From Chloroflexota bacterium (GTDB taxonomy: Bacteria > Chloroflexota > UBA6077), in contig JAJZRD010000010.1 in NCBI GenBank assembly GCA_021845945.1, positions 1 to 39,092 of the forward strand: DNA of 39,092 bases. The letters are read 5' to 3'. The notes below the pieces were generated by a model, which was not told where the DNA came from, made no database searches, and worked only from the letters and a program-made list of their open reading frames with translations. Shown one piece after another: positions 16,341-24,465 of this stretch; the first letter of the stretch is position 1, and every line of letters starts with the position of its first letter. A program made the translations under genes and the position numbers.

Positions 16341-17153
16341 TTGGATCGCAAGCCTATACCTTGGTGGGCGAGCGCTCTAGCCGCGGTGGCGGCACTATTC
16401 CTTGTCTTCCAACCCGCCAGTGCGAGTAGAGCGCAGGACTTCGGCAGCCAGCTGCTGGCCCCCCTATCATTCTACATCAGTGGCTTCGCCAACTCCTTCT
16501 CCGACTTCTTCGGGACCGTCGGCAGCATCGGCAGCCTTCGCGGCACGTCGCAGCAGCAGAAGGAGGAGATCGACCGCCTCAACTTCGAGCTGGTGCGAAT
16601 GGGGGAGTTGGAGCAAGAGAACGAGGATCTCCGTAAGCTCCTGGGGTTCAAGCAAACCCGACCTCAGCTGCAGCTGCTGCCGGTCCGCATGCTGGGCACC
16701 GATGCCACCGGCATACTGAACACCATCATCATAGACAAGGGGAGCAACGACGGCATCCGCGAGGATACCGCCATCATCACCTGGCGAGGTCTGGTGGGGC
16801 GGGTGATCCGGGTGCAGCCGACCGCGGCCTTCGTGCTGCTGGTGACCGACGTGAGCAGCTCGGTGGCCGCCAGGGTTCAGGATCCGGTCTCTCGAGCCAG
16901 CGGCATCGTCGGCGGTCGCAAGGAAGGAGGCCTAATCATGAGACACATCCTTCAACAGGAGCTGATCCAGACCGGCGACCTGGTGATCACCTCGGGGGTC
17001 GGGGGCAGTCTCCCCGAGGGGCTGCCCATCGGGAAGGTAGTGCGGGTCCAGAAGCGGAACATCGAGATGTTCCAGGAGGCCATCCTGGAGCCCGCCGTCG
17101 ACACCTCCAAGCTGGAACGCATCTACGCCATTCTCGATTTTCCGAAGAACTGA
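16341..17153 (+). CDS. mreC: Rod shape-determining protein MreC
   Basis: 270-residue membrane protein of the elongasome. It has one N-terminal membrane segment (about 7-28, WWASALAAVAALFLVFQ), a coiled coil (about 68-102, QQQKEEIDRLNFELVRMGELEQENEDLRKLLGF in two heptad stretches) and the extracellular double beta-barrel domain with IDKGSNDGIREDTAIIT, GLVGRVIRV and TSGVGGSLPEGLPIGKV. MreC links MreB and MreD to the penicillin-binding protein. The start is TTG, with AGAGAGG a little upstream. The gap to mreD contains a long inverted repeat. Confidence 0.96.
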   Translation: MDRKPIPWWASALAAVAALFLVFQPASASRAQDFGSQLLAPLSFYISGFANSFSDFFGTVGSIGSLRGTSQQQKEEIDRLNFELVRMGELEQENEDLRKLLGFKQTRPQLQLLPVRMLGTDATGILNTIIIDKGSNDGIREDTAIITWRGLVGRVIRVQPTAAFVLLVTDVSSSVAARVQDPVSRASGIVGGRKEGGLIMRHILQQELIQTGDLVITSGVGGSLPEGLPIGKVVRVQKRNIEMFQEAILEPAVDTSKLERIYAILDFPKN

Positions 17154-17162
17154 TTACCGCTC

Positions 17163-17217
17163 CGGCCCTGAAGGGCCGGGTTAAGCGGGGCTGTGGTAAC
17201 CCGGCCCTTCAGGGCCG
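17163..17217. repeat. Perfect 21-bp inverted repeat between mreC and mreD
   Basis: CGGCCCTGAAGGGCCGGGTT plus A (17163-17183) and its exact reverse complement (17197-17217) are separated by 13 bases. Each arm is itself a near-palindrome (GGCCCTGAAGGGCC). It lies inside the shape operon and will form a very stable hairpin in the mRNA. No U-tract follows. Confidence 0.85.
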
Positions 17218-17261
17218 AGGTCACGAAACCCCAAGACGCAGCCCTTTTTGTGGGAGGCCGG

Positions 17262-17774
17262 GTGCACTCGCGAAGGATCGGGATCCTCGCCGCAGCCCTG
17301 CTGGTGGCGGCCGTCTTTCAGGCCACCCTGGGCGCCAAGCTCACGCTCTTCACAGCGAGACCGGATCTGGTGCTGCTGCTGGTGGTCACCTACAGCGTGA
17401 GCCGGGGCGTTGAGGAGGGGCTCATCGGTGGCCTGCTGGGCGGCATGCTGATAGACCTGCTCTCCGCCATTCCCTTCGGCACCGCCACCATCGCCATGGG
17501 GCTCATCGGGCTAGCCACCGGCCTGGGCGAGGCCAACATCTACCGAGCCAACCTGATTATCCCCCTGGTCGCGGTGTTTCTGGCCACGGTCTTCTATCAC
17601 AGCATTATCATGTTGACCCTTCAAGCCGCGGGCTGGAGCGTCGAGTGGGTCAGCACCCTGGCCCTCCAGACGGTGCCGGGGGCTTTCCTCAACGCCATAC
17701 TGGCACCGGTGGCCTTCGCCTTGGTGAAGAAGCTCGGACCCTCCGCGGAAGGCGAGGAGCAGATACGATGGTAG
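17262..17774 (+). CDS. mreD: Rod shape-determining protein MreD
   Basis: About 170 residues, almost wholly hydrophobic, with roughly five membrane segments (for example IGILAAALLVAAVFQATLG, then PDLVLLLVVTYSV, GGLLGGMLIDLLSAIPFG, ANLIIPLVAVFLATVFYH). The GxxxGxxxDxLS element GGLLGGMLIDLLSAIPFGT is characteristic of MreD. I chose the GTG at 17262 because GGGAGG lies just upstream and the hydrophobic protein begins there; an in-frame ATG at 17193 lies in the inverted repeat. The stop overlaps the mrdA start by seven bases, so the two are translationally coupled. Confidence 0.93.
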   Translation: MHSRRIGILAAALLVAAVFQATLGAKLTLFTARPDLVLLLVVTYSVSRGVEEGLIGGLLGGMLIDLLSAIPFGTATIAMGLIGLATGLGEANIYRANLIIPLVAVFLATVFYHSIIMLTLQAAGWSVEWVSTLALQTVPGAFLNAILAPVAFALVKKLGPSAEGEEQIRW

Positions 17775-19696
17775 CCTCTGGACCCGTCAAATGGATCTCC
17801 CTCCCGAGCAGCCAGGACCCGCAGAAGAAACATGGCATCGATTGGAGGCTTCTTCTCCTGCGGATCGGGATAGTGCTGGCCTTCAGCCTGCTGCTGGCCC
17901 AGCTGTGGAGGCTCCAGATCGTGGAGGGCCACAGCTTCCGCCAACTGGCGGATATCAACCGTTTTCGGGTGAGCCCCGTGGATGCCCCCCGCGGGGTAAT
18001 CTACGATCGAAACCACCAGATCGTCGCGGCCAACACCCCTAGCTTCCAGGTCTCCATCGTCCCCGCCGCCCTGCCCAAGGACGATCCCGGCCGGGTGTAC
18101 TCGGAGTTGAGCGGGCTCCTCAGCGTTGCCCCTGCCGACATCGCCGACAAGGTGAGCAAGCGGAAGGGGGACGACTTCACCCCGGTGATCATCAAGTCGG
18201 ACGTGGAGCGCGACGTCGTCCTGCGGGTTGAAGAGCGGCACCTGCGGCTGCCGGGGGTCATCGTCCTGCCCGAGTCCAGCCGCCTCTACCCCTACGGTCC
18301 CCTGCTCTCCCACCTTCTGGGGTACATGCTCCCCATCACGGAGGAGCAGCTGGCCGCCCGCCAGAACGACAAGGAGGCCGAATACCGGGGAGACGACCGG
18401 ATCGGGGCTGCCGGCATCGAGGCTACCTACGAGAAGGATCTGCGGGGCAAACCGGGAGAGAAGCTGTACGAGGTGGACGCCACCGAGCGGCCCGTCAACG
18501 ACCTCCGCATCGACAGCCCGGATCCCGGCCACAACCTGACCCTCAGCGTCGACGTACAGCTGCAGAAGGACGTGGAGAAGATCCTGGCGGACGCGATGGT
18601 GAAGAAGAAGGCCGACTCGGCCGTGGCCATCGTGATGGATCCCCGGAACGGGCAGATCCTCTCCATGGTCAGTCTGCCCAGCTACGACGACAACCTCTTC
18701 TCGGGAAAGGTCCGCCCCTCGGAGCTGGAGAGGGTGATGAACGATCCCCTCAAGCCGATGATCAACTACGCCATCAGCGGCACCTTCGCCCCGGGGTCCG
18801 TCTTCAAGCTGGTGACGGCCGCGGGCTCCCTCCAGGAGGGCGTGGCCAACGCCAATACGAAGATCCTGTGCGAGGGTGCGCTCATTATTCCTAACCAGTA
18901 CAACCCGGCCCTCTCCACCCGCCTCCCCTGCTGGGGGGTTCACGGCCTGCAGGATTTCGTCACCGGCCTGGCCAACTCCTGCGACGTCTACTACTTCTCC
19001 CTGGGAGGGGGCAACCCGGGCCAGAAGTTCGAGGGTCTGGGCAACGAGAGGCTCGCCAAGTGGGCCCGGCTGATGGGGTACGGCGCCCCCACCGGCATTG
19101 ACCTGCCGGGAGAGGTGGATGGGCTCGTCCCCACCGCGCAGTGGAAGCAGGACACCTGGGGGGAGGAGTGGCTGAAGGGCGACACCTACAACATGTCCAT
19201 CGGGCAGGGCTTCGTGCTGGCTACTCCCCTCCAGGTCGCAAACGTCACCAATGCCATCGCCAACGGGGGCCGTCTTCTAGAACCTCGACTGGTCGCCTCC
19301 ATCCGTGACGCCGAGGACAATCTCATCCGCGATGTGGACCCGGTGGAGATCCGGAAGCTGGATGTGAGCGAGACCAACCTGAGCCTCATTCGCCAGGGGA
19401 TGGAGCGGGTGCCCCGGAACGACGACACCAAGGCGTTCAACGTCCCGGCTCTGAAGATCGCGGGCAAGACGGGAACGGCCGAATTCCCCGGCCCCAAGGA
19501 CGCCAAGGGGATCATGCCCACCCACGGCTGGTTCACGGCCTACGCCCCCTACGACGACCCACAGGTGACGGTGACCGTGTTCCTCCAGAAAGGCGGCGGT
19601 CCCAGCGATGCCTTCCCCGTGGCCATGCAGATCTTCAAGCGATACTTCAACCACTCGGAACCGGTAGCGACGCCCACCCCACAGCGGGCCCGATAG
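17768..19696 (+). CDS. mrdA: Penicillin-binding protein 2 (elongasome transpeptidase)
   Basis: 642-residue class B penicillin-binding protein that cross-links peptidoglycan during cell elongation. One membrane segment (about 28-47), a dimerisation domain with GVIYDRNHQIVAANTPSF, and the transpeptidase domain with the serine motif SVFK (Ser344, Lys347), SCD (Ser404-Asp406, the S-x-D form normal for PBP2) and KTGT (567-570). Residues TGIDLPGEVDG and TYNMSIGQGFVLATPLQ are typical of the group. ATG at 17768 overlaps mreD by seven bases. The partner RodA is encoded 17 bases downstream, as expected for the polymerase-transpeptidase pair. Confidence 0.96.
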   Translation: MVASGPVKWISLPSSQDPQKKHGIDWRLLLLRIGIVLAFSLLLAQLWRLQIVEGHSFRQLADINRFRVSPVDAPRGVIYDRNHQIVAANTPSFQVSIVPAALPKDDPGRVYSELSGLLSVAPADIADKVSKRKGDDFTPVIIKSDVERDVVLRVEERHLRLPGVIVLPESSRLYPYGPLLSHLLGYMLPITEEQLAARQNDKEAEYRGDDRIGAAGIEATYEKDLRGKPGEKLYEVDATERPVNDLRIDSPDPGHNLTLSVDVQLQKDVEKILADAMVKKKADSAVAIVMDPRNGQILSMVSLPSYDDNLFSGKVRPSELERVMNDPLKPMINYAISGTFAPGSVFKLVTAAGSLQEGVANANTKILCEGALIIPNQYNPALSTRLPCWGVHGLQDFVTGLANSCDVYYFSLGGGNPGQKFEGLGNERLAKWARLMGYGAPTGIDLPGEVDGLVPTAQWKQDTWGEEWLKGDTYNMSIGQGFVLATPLQVANVTNAIANGGRLLEPRLVASIRDAEDNLIRDVDPVEIRKLDVSETNLSLIRQGMERVPRNDDTKAFNVPALKIAGKTGTAEFPGPKDAKGIMPTHGWFTAYAPYDDPQVTVTVFLQKGGGPSDAFPVAMQIFKRYFNHSEPVATPTPQRAR

Positions 19697-19713
19697 AGGT
19701 TGCGGACGGACCG

Positions 19714-20835
19714 ATGCGGTCGATAATGAAGCGATGGCGCTACGCCGATTACCTGATGCTGGTGATCCTGCTGGTGATCCTGGCCTACGGCATGGCGCTG
19801 GTCTACAGCTCCACCTTCCCCTCCACCAATAACGAAACCATCTCCTTCAGCAGCTACGTCACCAAGCAGATGGGCTACGCCGTCGCCGGCCTCCTGCTCC
19901 TGGTGTTGGTCGCCTCCATGGACTACCGGATCCTCTACGCCAGCGCCTACTTCATCTACGGTGCGTCCATCGTGCTGCTGGGGGTGGTGCTCTTCACGGC
20001 CCACGGGCAGGCTGAATACGGGTCTCAACGCTGGATCGATCTCAAGATCTTTCCACTCCAGCCCTCCGAGCTGGCGAAGCCCGCCCTGGTGCTGGCCCTG
20101 GCTCGCTACTTCGCCGATCACCAGGCGGACGTTCGGGCCTTTCGCCACTTCGTCGCCTCCTTCCTCCTGGCCGTGCCCCCCGTGGCCCTGGTGTACGCCC
20201 AGCCGGACCTGGGGACCTCCACCACCTTCCTGATGATCTGGTTCCTGATGGCGATCGCCGCAGGGGTCCGGGTCGGCTACCTGCTGTTCACGGCGGCAGC
20301 GGCGGTAGCCTCGGTGCCCCTCATCTGGTCCATGCTGAAAGACTACATGCGGGACCGCATCACCATCTTCCTTCACCCGGAGAGCGATCCGTGGGGCCAG
20401 GGCTACAACATCATCCAGGCTCAGATCAGCATCGGGTCGGGCGGCATGTTCGGTCGGGGTTTCCTGGCGGGCACCCAGAGCCAGGGGCACTTCCTGCGGA
20501 TCCAGTACTCCGACTTCATCTTCTCGGTCCTGGCCGAGGAGTTGGGGTTCGTCGGGGCCGTAGCGCTCTTCTTTCTCTTCGCCGCGCTGCTGCTTCGGAT
20601 CCTGCGGATCGCCGGCATCGCCCGGGACAGTTTCGGCCGCATGGCCGCCACCGGCATAGCCATGACGCTGCTGTTCAGCATCACCGTGAACGTGGCGGCC
20701 AACCTCCGCCTCATGCCGGTCACCGGCATCCCGCTCCCCTTCATCAGCTACGGCGGCAGCTCTCTGATCACCAATCTGGTCTGCATCGGGATCGTGCAGA
20801 GCATCGTCATGCGCCGCAAGCGGTTCCTTCCATGA
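19714..20835 (+). CDS. rodA: Peptidoglycan glycosyltransferase RodA
   Basis: 373-residue SEDS-family polytopic membrane protein that polymerises lipid II glycan strands with PBP2. About ten membrane segments are visible, with the SEDS signatures GSQRWIDL...PLQPSELAKPALVLALARYF (about 107-134), WGQGYNIIQAQISIGSGGMFGRGF and VTGIPLPFISYGGSSLI near the C-terminus. The conserved catalytic Asp occurs in the extracytoplasmic loop before PDLGTSTTF-like sequence (QPDLGTS). Last gene of the shape operon. No terminator is evident in the 170-base gap after it, which instead holds the slipin promoter. Confidence 0.96.
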   Translation: MRSIMKRWRYADYLMLVILLVILAYGMALVYSSTFPSTNNETISFSSYVTKQMGYAVAGLLLLVLVASMDYRILYASAYFIYGASIVLLGVVLFTAHGQAEYGSQRWIDLKIFPLQPSELAKPALVLALARYFADHQADVRAFRHFVASFLLAVPPVALVYAQPDLGTSTTFLMIWFLMAIAAGVRVGYLLFTAAAAVASVPLIWSMLKDYMRDRITIFLHPESDPWGQGYNIIQAQISIGSGGMFGRGFLAGTQSQGHFLRIQYSDFIFSVLAEELGFVGAVALFFLFAALLLRILRIAGIARDSFGRMAATGIAMTLLFSITVNVAANLRLMPVTGIPLPFISYGGSSLITNLVCIGIVQSIVMRRKRFLP

Positions 20836-20872
20836 TGGAAGATTCCCCTACGGCCACGCTCGGCCTGTCCGG

Positions 20873-20901
20873 TTGTCAAGCTATGCTTCCCCATCTATGA
20901 T
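20873..20901 (+). promoter_or_regulatory. Promoter for the slipin gene
   Basis: TTGTCA (20873-20878), 17-base spacer, TATGAT (20896-20901), about 100 bases before the ATG. Confidence 0.7.
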
Positions 20902-21004
20902 AAGATCCACGTAGAGTTGAGGGCTCTGCCCATAACACTACAGAGGCTTCTCGCTCCCGATGGCGCCCACGGCGCCGTTACAGGCAAAGAAAGGGGTATC
21001 ACGG

Positions 21005-21832
21005 ATGAGTTTCATCTCCACTGCGGGCACAGGCCTGATCTTCCTGCTCGTCTTCGCCTTCATCCTCGTGGCCTCCGCGGTCAAGGTGGTCCAGGAGTAC
21101 GAGCGGGGGGTCATTTTTCGCCTCGGCCGGCTGATCGGCGCGAAGGGGCCGGGGCTGTTCTTCATCATCCCGGGGATCGACAAGATGCAGAAGATCGATC
21201 TCCGCGTGGTCACCATGGAGGTTCCCGCCCAGGAGGTGATCACCCGGGACAACGTCACCATCAAGGTGAACGCGGTAATCTACTTCCGGGTCGTGGACCC
21301 CAACCAGGCAGTCGTGAAGGTGCTGGATTACATCCGGGCCACCTCTCAGATCGCCCAGACCACGCTTCGGGCCGTCCTGGGCCAGTCGGACATGGACGAG
21401 CTGCTGGCGCAGCGGGACAAGGTCAACCGCCACCTGCAGCAGATCATCGACGAGCAGACGGAGCCCTGGGGGATCAAGGTCAGCACAGTGGAAGTCAAGG
21501 ACGTGGAGCTGCCCCAGGCGATGCAGCGGGCAATGGCCAAGCAGGCCGAGGCAGAACGAGAGAAGAGGGCCAAGATCATCCACGCCCAGGGCGAGTTCGA
21601 CGCCTCTGCCAGGCTGGCCGACGCGGCCGACCAGCTCAACCGGACACCGGCGGCGCTCCAGCTGCGCTACATGCAGACCCTGACGGAGATCGCGGTGGAG
21701 AAGAACTCCACCATCATCTTCCCGCTGCCCATCGACCTCCTGGAGGGACTGATCCCGGGCCTCTTGAAAAAGAGCAACGGCCACGCCCCCTCCGCGGATA
21801 TCCCGAAGGAGCCCCTCGCCCCGATCGAATAG
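21005..21832 (+). CDS. Slipin / SPFH (band 7) membrane protein
   Basis: 275-residue stomatin-like protein. A single N-terminal membrane segment (about 6-28, [19 protein letters not shown]) is followed by the SPFH domain: [76 protein letters not shown], and [37 protein letters not shown], the last leading into a coiled coil. These proteins form oligomers in membrane microdomains. No adjacent NfeD protease-like gene is present, which is the usual partner, so this is a solitary slipin. ATG at 21005 is preceded by AAAGGGGT. It is followed by a strong terminator facing the tRNA genes. Confidence 0.94.
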   Translation: MSFISTAGTGLIFLLVFAFILVASAVKVVQEYERGVIFRLGRLIGAKGPGLFFIIPGIDKMQKIDLRVVTMEVPAQEVITRDNVTIKVNAVIYFRVVDPNQAVVKVLDYIRATSQIAQTTLRAVLGQSDMDELLAQRDKVNRHLQQIIDEQTEPWGIKVSTVEVKDVELPQAMQRAMAKQAEAEREKRAKIIHAQGEFDASARLADAADQLNRTPAALQLRYMQTLTEIAVEKNSTIIFPLPIDLLEGLIPGLLKKSNGHAPSADIPKEPLAPIE

Positions 21833-21861
21833 CATCGCGACGAGAGGCTGAGGACGTAGAG

Positions 21862-21890
21862 AAAGGCGACCCGCTAAGCGGGTCGCCTTT
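21862..21890. terminator. Bidirectional terminator between slipin and tRNA-Trp
   Basis: Perfect 13-bp stem AAAGGCGACCCGC / GCGGGTCGCCTTT with loop TAA; the ends give U-rich tails in both directions. Confidence 0.9.
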
Positions 21891-21904
21891 CGCGTTCTTA
21901 GAGG

Positions 21905-21977
21905 CACGGGCGGAGGGACTCGAACCCCCAACCGGCGGTTTTGGAGACCGCTGCTCTGCCAGTTGAGCCACGCCCGT
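21905..21977 (-). tRNA. tRNA-Trp (CCA anticodon)
   Basis: 73-nt cloverleaf on the minus strand. Acceptor ACGGGCG pairs with CGCCCGT, the anticodon loop is CTCCAAA with CCA, and the T-loop TTCGAGT is standard. The genome does not encode the full CCA tail here (CC then T). Confidence 0.96.
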
Positions 21978-21996
21978 TCGCACGATCTACCCTAGC

Positions 21997-22025
21997 ACTC
22001 TACCCTGTTGCGGCGCTTCGGTCAA
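21997..22025 (-). promoter_or_regulatory. Promoter for tRNA-Trp
   Basis: Minus strand TTGACC (22020-22025), 17-base spacer, TAGAGT (21997-22002), placing the start about 13 bases before the tRNA. The rest of the gap to tRNA-Arg (22026-22168) shows no gene. Confidence 0.6.
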
Positions 22026-22168
22026 GTGGAATCGCTCAGCATCCCCAGGAGCCCACTCACTGTTCGGCCCTCCACCTTCACCTTCGGCGGCTGCGGCCCT
22101 CACCGGCAGAAAAGCAACAGCCATGGCCGATCTGTCAGCCATGGCTCCTGGTAGGCCTCTATTCAGGG

Positions 22169-22242
22169 TACGCCCGGAGGGATTCGAACCCCCGACACCT
22201 GGTTCCGAAGACCAGTGCTCTAATCCGCTGAGCTACGGGCGC
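22169..22242 (-). tRNA. tRNA-Arg (TCG anticodon)
   Basis: 74-nt cloverleaf on the minus strand. Acceptor GCGCCCG pairs with CGGGCGT (one G-U), the anticodon loop is CTTCGGA with TCG, and the T-loop is TTCGAAT. It lies 16 bases after tRNA-His and is probably on the same transcript. Confidence 0.95.
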
Positions 22243-22258
22243 AAGAAGGTGAGCTTGG

Positions 22259-22333
22259 GGTGAGGAATGGGATTCGAACCCACGATCTCCAGGGCCACAA
22301 CCTGGCGCCTTAAACCACTTGGCTACCCTCACC
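22259..22333 (-). tRNA. tRNA-His (GTG anticodon)
   Basis: Minus-strand cloverleaf with the histidine-specific extra G at -1 paired with C73. Acceptor GTGAGGG pairs with TCCTCAC, the anticodon loop is TTGTGGC with GTG. CCA appears to be encoded at 22258-22256. Confidence 0.95.
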
Positions 22334-22359
22334 ATGCGCGAGTCGCCCCGCCAGCTGGA

Positions 22360-22389
22360 ATTATACCAAACCGTCAGGCCCCCTCGCAA
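22360..22389 (-). promoter_or_regulatory. Promoter for the tRNA-His/tRNA-Arg unit
   Basis: Minus strand TTGCGA (22384-22389), 18-base spacer, perfect TATAAT (22360-22365), about 26 bases before tRNA-His. Confidence 0.75.
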
Positions 22390-22525
22390 TGCATGGCTGC
22401 GTCTCGAGCCGTCCAGGCGGCCGCCGGCGAAACCTTCTCTTCGCTTCCAGGGTCCAAAGGTGTGACGGAGGTAGGCAGCGGCCTACCCCCGGCCGGGTCG
22501 CGGTGTGGTGATGCTTCTGCCTACC

Positions 22526-22553
22526 TTGACTTGACCTTGGAAGGTGGTATCCT
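22526..22553 (+). promoter_or_regulatory. Promoter for the DUF4178 cluster
   Basis: TTGACT (22526-22531), 16-base spacer, TATCCT (22548-22553). The 17-bp tandem repeat begins right after the -10. Confidence 0.6.
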
Positions 22554-22555
22554 TT

Positions 22556-22589
22556 CACCCAAAGTGCCCGATCACCCAAAGTGCCCGAT
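22556..22589. repeat. 17-bp tandem duplication in the DUF4178 leader
   Basis: Two exact consecutive copies of CACCCAAAGTGCCCGAT, 22 bases before the DUF4178 start codon and at the predicted transcription start. Confidence 0.9.
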
Positions 22590-22611
22590 AGTTGCCCCGG
22601 AGGAACTCCCC

Positions 22612-23160
22612 ATGAGCTGGCGTAAGTTCTTTGGCATGGAGAAAGAGCCCGAGAAGATCGAGGAGCGCACGCCCCAGACCCTCCAGGTGGGCGACGTAGT
22701 GTCCTACCACGACGAGGACTACTTCGTCGAGCAGAGGATCGAGTACCACGGCGACGGGGGGGATGTCTGGTGGGACTTTCTCCTGGTGAACCCCCAGGAC
22801 AAGTATTGGCTGGGCGTCGTCGAGGACGAAGGGCTGGCCCTAACCCTCTATCACGACGTCCCGTTCCACCCCCACATGCCGCCCTCGGATCCCCTCTCCT
22901 ACCAGGAGGAGGAGTACCACCGCACGGAGTACGGCTTCGCCAACGCCATACTCAAGAAGAAGTCGAAGCTGTCCACAACGGAAAGGGTGGAGTACTGGGA
23001 CTACGAGAGCGAGAGCGGCAAACAGCTTTCCATCGAGAGATGGGGGGACAACGAGGTGAGAGAGGACCAGTCGCAGATGACTGGGACCATCCATTGTTCC
23101 ATCGGCGAGACCATCAAGCCCTACCAGATAACCATCTACCCGGGAAACCCCGAGGGGTAA
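22612..23160 (+). CDS. DUF4178 domain protein
   Basis: 182-residue soluble protein resembling the DUF4178 family. Family-like features are LQVGDVVSYHDEDYFVEQRIEY (about 27-48), aromatic-rich WWDFLLVNPQDKYWLGVVEDEG, and a second half with GTEYGFANAIL-like and VEYWDYESESGKQLSIERWGDNE, ending in an IGETIKPYQITIYPGN segment. No signal peptide or membrane segment is present. ATG follows CGGAGGAAC. First gene of a five-gene plus-strand cluster ending in a spermidine-synthase-like protein. DUF4178 is known to co-occur with DUF350 and polyamine-synthase-like genes, but its function is not established, and none is assigned here. Confidence 0.85.
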   Translation: MSWRKFFGMEKEPEKIEERTPQTLQVGDVVSYHDEDYFVEQRIEYHGDGGDVWWDFLLVNPQDKYWLGVVEDEGLALTLYHDVPFHPHMPPSDPLSYQEEEYHRTEYGFANAILKKKSKLSTTERVEYWDYESESGKQLSIERWGDNEVREDQSQMTGTIHCSIGETIKPYQITIYPGNPEG

Positions 23161-23180
23161 CCGAGCAGGGTTCTTCCCCT

Positions 23181-23867
23181 GTGGCCCCGAGCGAGACGAA
23201 GGGACTCGGCTGTCCTTCGGAGGCGACGCTTTGCCGCGCTCGGCGTGGCGGCGAAACCGCTCGTTCGGCAGTCGCTGCCGCGGCCGGGAGCAATGATCTG
23301 AGGCCGGACTGCACGACCCTGCCAGGTTATGTCGACCAACGCTCGACGGATCTGACTTTCTATCTCTTCGACTCCGCGGCGCCCAGGGGGGTCGTCCGTG
23401 TCCTGGCCGAGCGGACCATCGACCTACCGGGCGGCAGGATCAGCCTGGCCATCATCGGCAGCAGCCACTTCCTGGAAATCGAGACCGGCGGCAGGCTGCT
23501 GTGCGAGATGCTGGCCTGCCCGAGGCCGGGTCTGGACCGTCTGCCGGGGCATGCCGAAACCATCGGGGCGAGAGACGGGTCTCATTGGGTGGAGGAACGG
23601 GAAACCCTTTCCTATCGGTTCGACCTGTGGCGGCATCGCTGCTCCCCGACCGAGTTCCAAGAGGAGGTCGCCCTGCTGGCTCTCCCCGGCCCGGGCCGCC
23701 TGCGGTACGCTTTCCCATCCTCGGATGAGGCCGGAAGCGCGGTGACTTGTCTGGAATGGCAGTTGGAGGGTCGGAGTGCCACCCTCGTCACCTACCACAC
23801 CTTTCCTGGCGAGTTGACCATCGTGCACACCCGCTCGGTGATCGACTTTGCGTGCGCGGAGGCGTAA
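23181..23867 (+). CDS. DUF2617-like protein, start uncertain
   Basis: The conserved-looking protein begins around 23320 (GYVDQRSTDLTFYLFD) and ends with TLVTYHTFPGELTIVHTRSVIDF, resembling DUF2617, a family found beside DUF4178 and spermidine-synthase genes in Actinobacteria. About 180 residues are well supported. No ATG, GTG or TTG lies in frame between 23184 and the conserved part. The only canonical in-frame start is the GTG at 23181, but the sequence from 23181 to about 23280 looks like repeat DNA and has no clear ribosome site. A CTG at 23298 has GGGAG seven bases upstream and could be the true start. Function unknown. It is followed three bases later by the next gene. Confidence 0.65.
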   Translation: MAPSETKGLGCPSEATLCRARRGGETARSAVAAAAGSNDLRPDCTTLPGYVDQRSTDLTFYLFDSAAPRGVVRVLAERTIDLPGGRISLAIIGSSHFLEIETGGRLLCEMLACPRPGLDRLPGHAETIGARDGSHWVEERETLSYRFDLWRHRCSPTEFQEEVALLALPGPGRLRYAFPSSDEAGSAVTCLEWQLEGRSATLVTYHTFPGELTIVHTRSVIDFACAEA

Positions 23868-23870
23868 CCC

Positions 23871-24161
23871 ATGAGTAGCCGAGTGGTTCTCATCGCAGTC
23901 TTTGTCCTCATCATAGCCATCTGGTTCTCGGCGTTCGCCAACGCCTGCACACCCCGAGGGTACGGCGGTTTCTTCGGCCCCTCCTTTGGACCGCCCATCT
24001 TCATCGGTGGCGGCGGATGGAACCGGGGGGGCTGGGACCGGAGCACTTCGAGCAACTCCGGGTCCTCGAGTCCCACCAGCCCTGCCCCCAGATCCCCGAG
24101 CAGGAGCAGCGGCGGTAGCTTCGGCGGCGGCGGAATTCGCGGAGGAAGTGGAGGTAAGTAA
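23871..24161 (+). CDS. Small Gly/Ser-rich membrane-anchored protein
   Basis: 96 residues. A hydrophobic segment at 4-23 (RVVLIAVFVLIIAIWFSAFA) is a signal anchor or signal peptide, followed by a tail rich in Gly, Ser, Pro and aromatic residues (RGYGGFFGPSFGPP, GGGGWNRGGWDR, then a Ser-rich stretch and GGSFGGGGIRGGSGG). Only one cysteine, just after the hydrophobic segment (NACTP), could be a lipidation site, though the context is not a clean lipobox. Not recognised as a family; related clusters carry a DUF4247 gene at this position and this may be a counterpart. Tightly packed between the DUF2617-like and DUF350 genes. Confidence 0.75.
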   Translation: MSSRVVLIAVFVLIIAIWFSAFANACTPRGYGGFFGPSFGPPIFIGGGGWNRGGWDRSTSSNSGSSSPTSPAPRSPSRSSGGSFGGGGIRGGSGGK

Positions 24162-24165
24162 GTCC

Positions 24166-24378
24166 ATGGATGCAACTGCGGTATTGTCGTCCATCGCGTC
24201 ATCGATCGTCTGGGCCTTTATCGGCGTCATACTTCTCATCGCGGCCTTCCGGATCTTCGACATCTTCGACCCCGTGGCGTACCACGAGGAGATCAAGAAG
24301 GGAAACGTGGCCGCGGGGGTCGTGGTTGCCGGTGTCATGATCGGCATGGCCATCATCATCTACGCGGCGATCCGGTAA
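24166..24378 (+). CDS. DUF350 family small membrane protein
   Basis: 70 residues with two membrane segments (about 6-28 and 47-68) joined by a polar loop FDIFDPVAYHEEIKKGNVAAG. The F/W-D-x-x-D-P loop followed by EEI-KGNVAAGVVVAGVMIG is the DUF350 (YjfL-like) signature. GGAGGT sits ten bases before the ATG. DUF350 proteins are known to be encoded next to polyamine- or glutathionylspermidine-synthase-like genes, which matches the next gene here. Molecular function is unknown; a role as a membrane partner of the downstream enzyme is an inference. Confidence 0.88.
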   Translation: MDATAVLSSIASSIVWAFIGVILLIAAFRIFDIFDPVAYHEEIKKGNVAAGVVVAGVMIGMAIIIYAAIR

Positions 24379-24383
24379 CTACT

Positions 24384-24456
24384 AGCGATCAGCCATCAGC
24401 CATCAGATGTCAGCCACCTTTCGGCTGAACGCTGACCGCTGGCTGCTGATCGCTGA
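24384..24456. repeat. ATCAGCCATCAG inverted repeat
   Basis: GCGATCAGCCATCAGCCATC at the left pairs imperfectly with GACCGCTGGCTGCTGATCGC at the right. Related motifs recur at 26015-26045 and around 34098-34215. Confidence 0.6.
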
Positions 24457-24465
24457 GGGCTTCCC

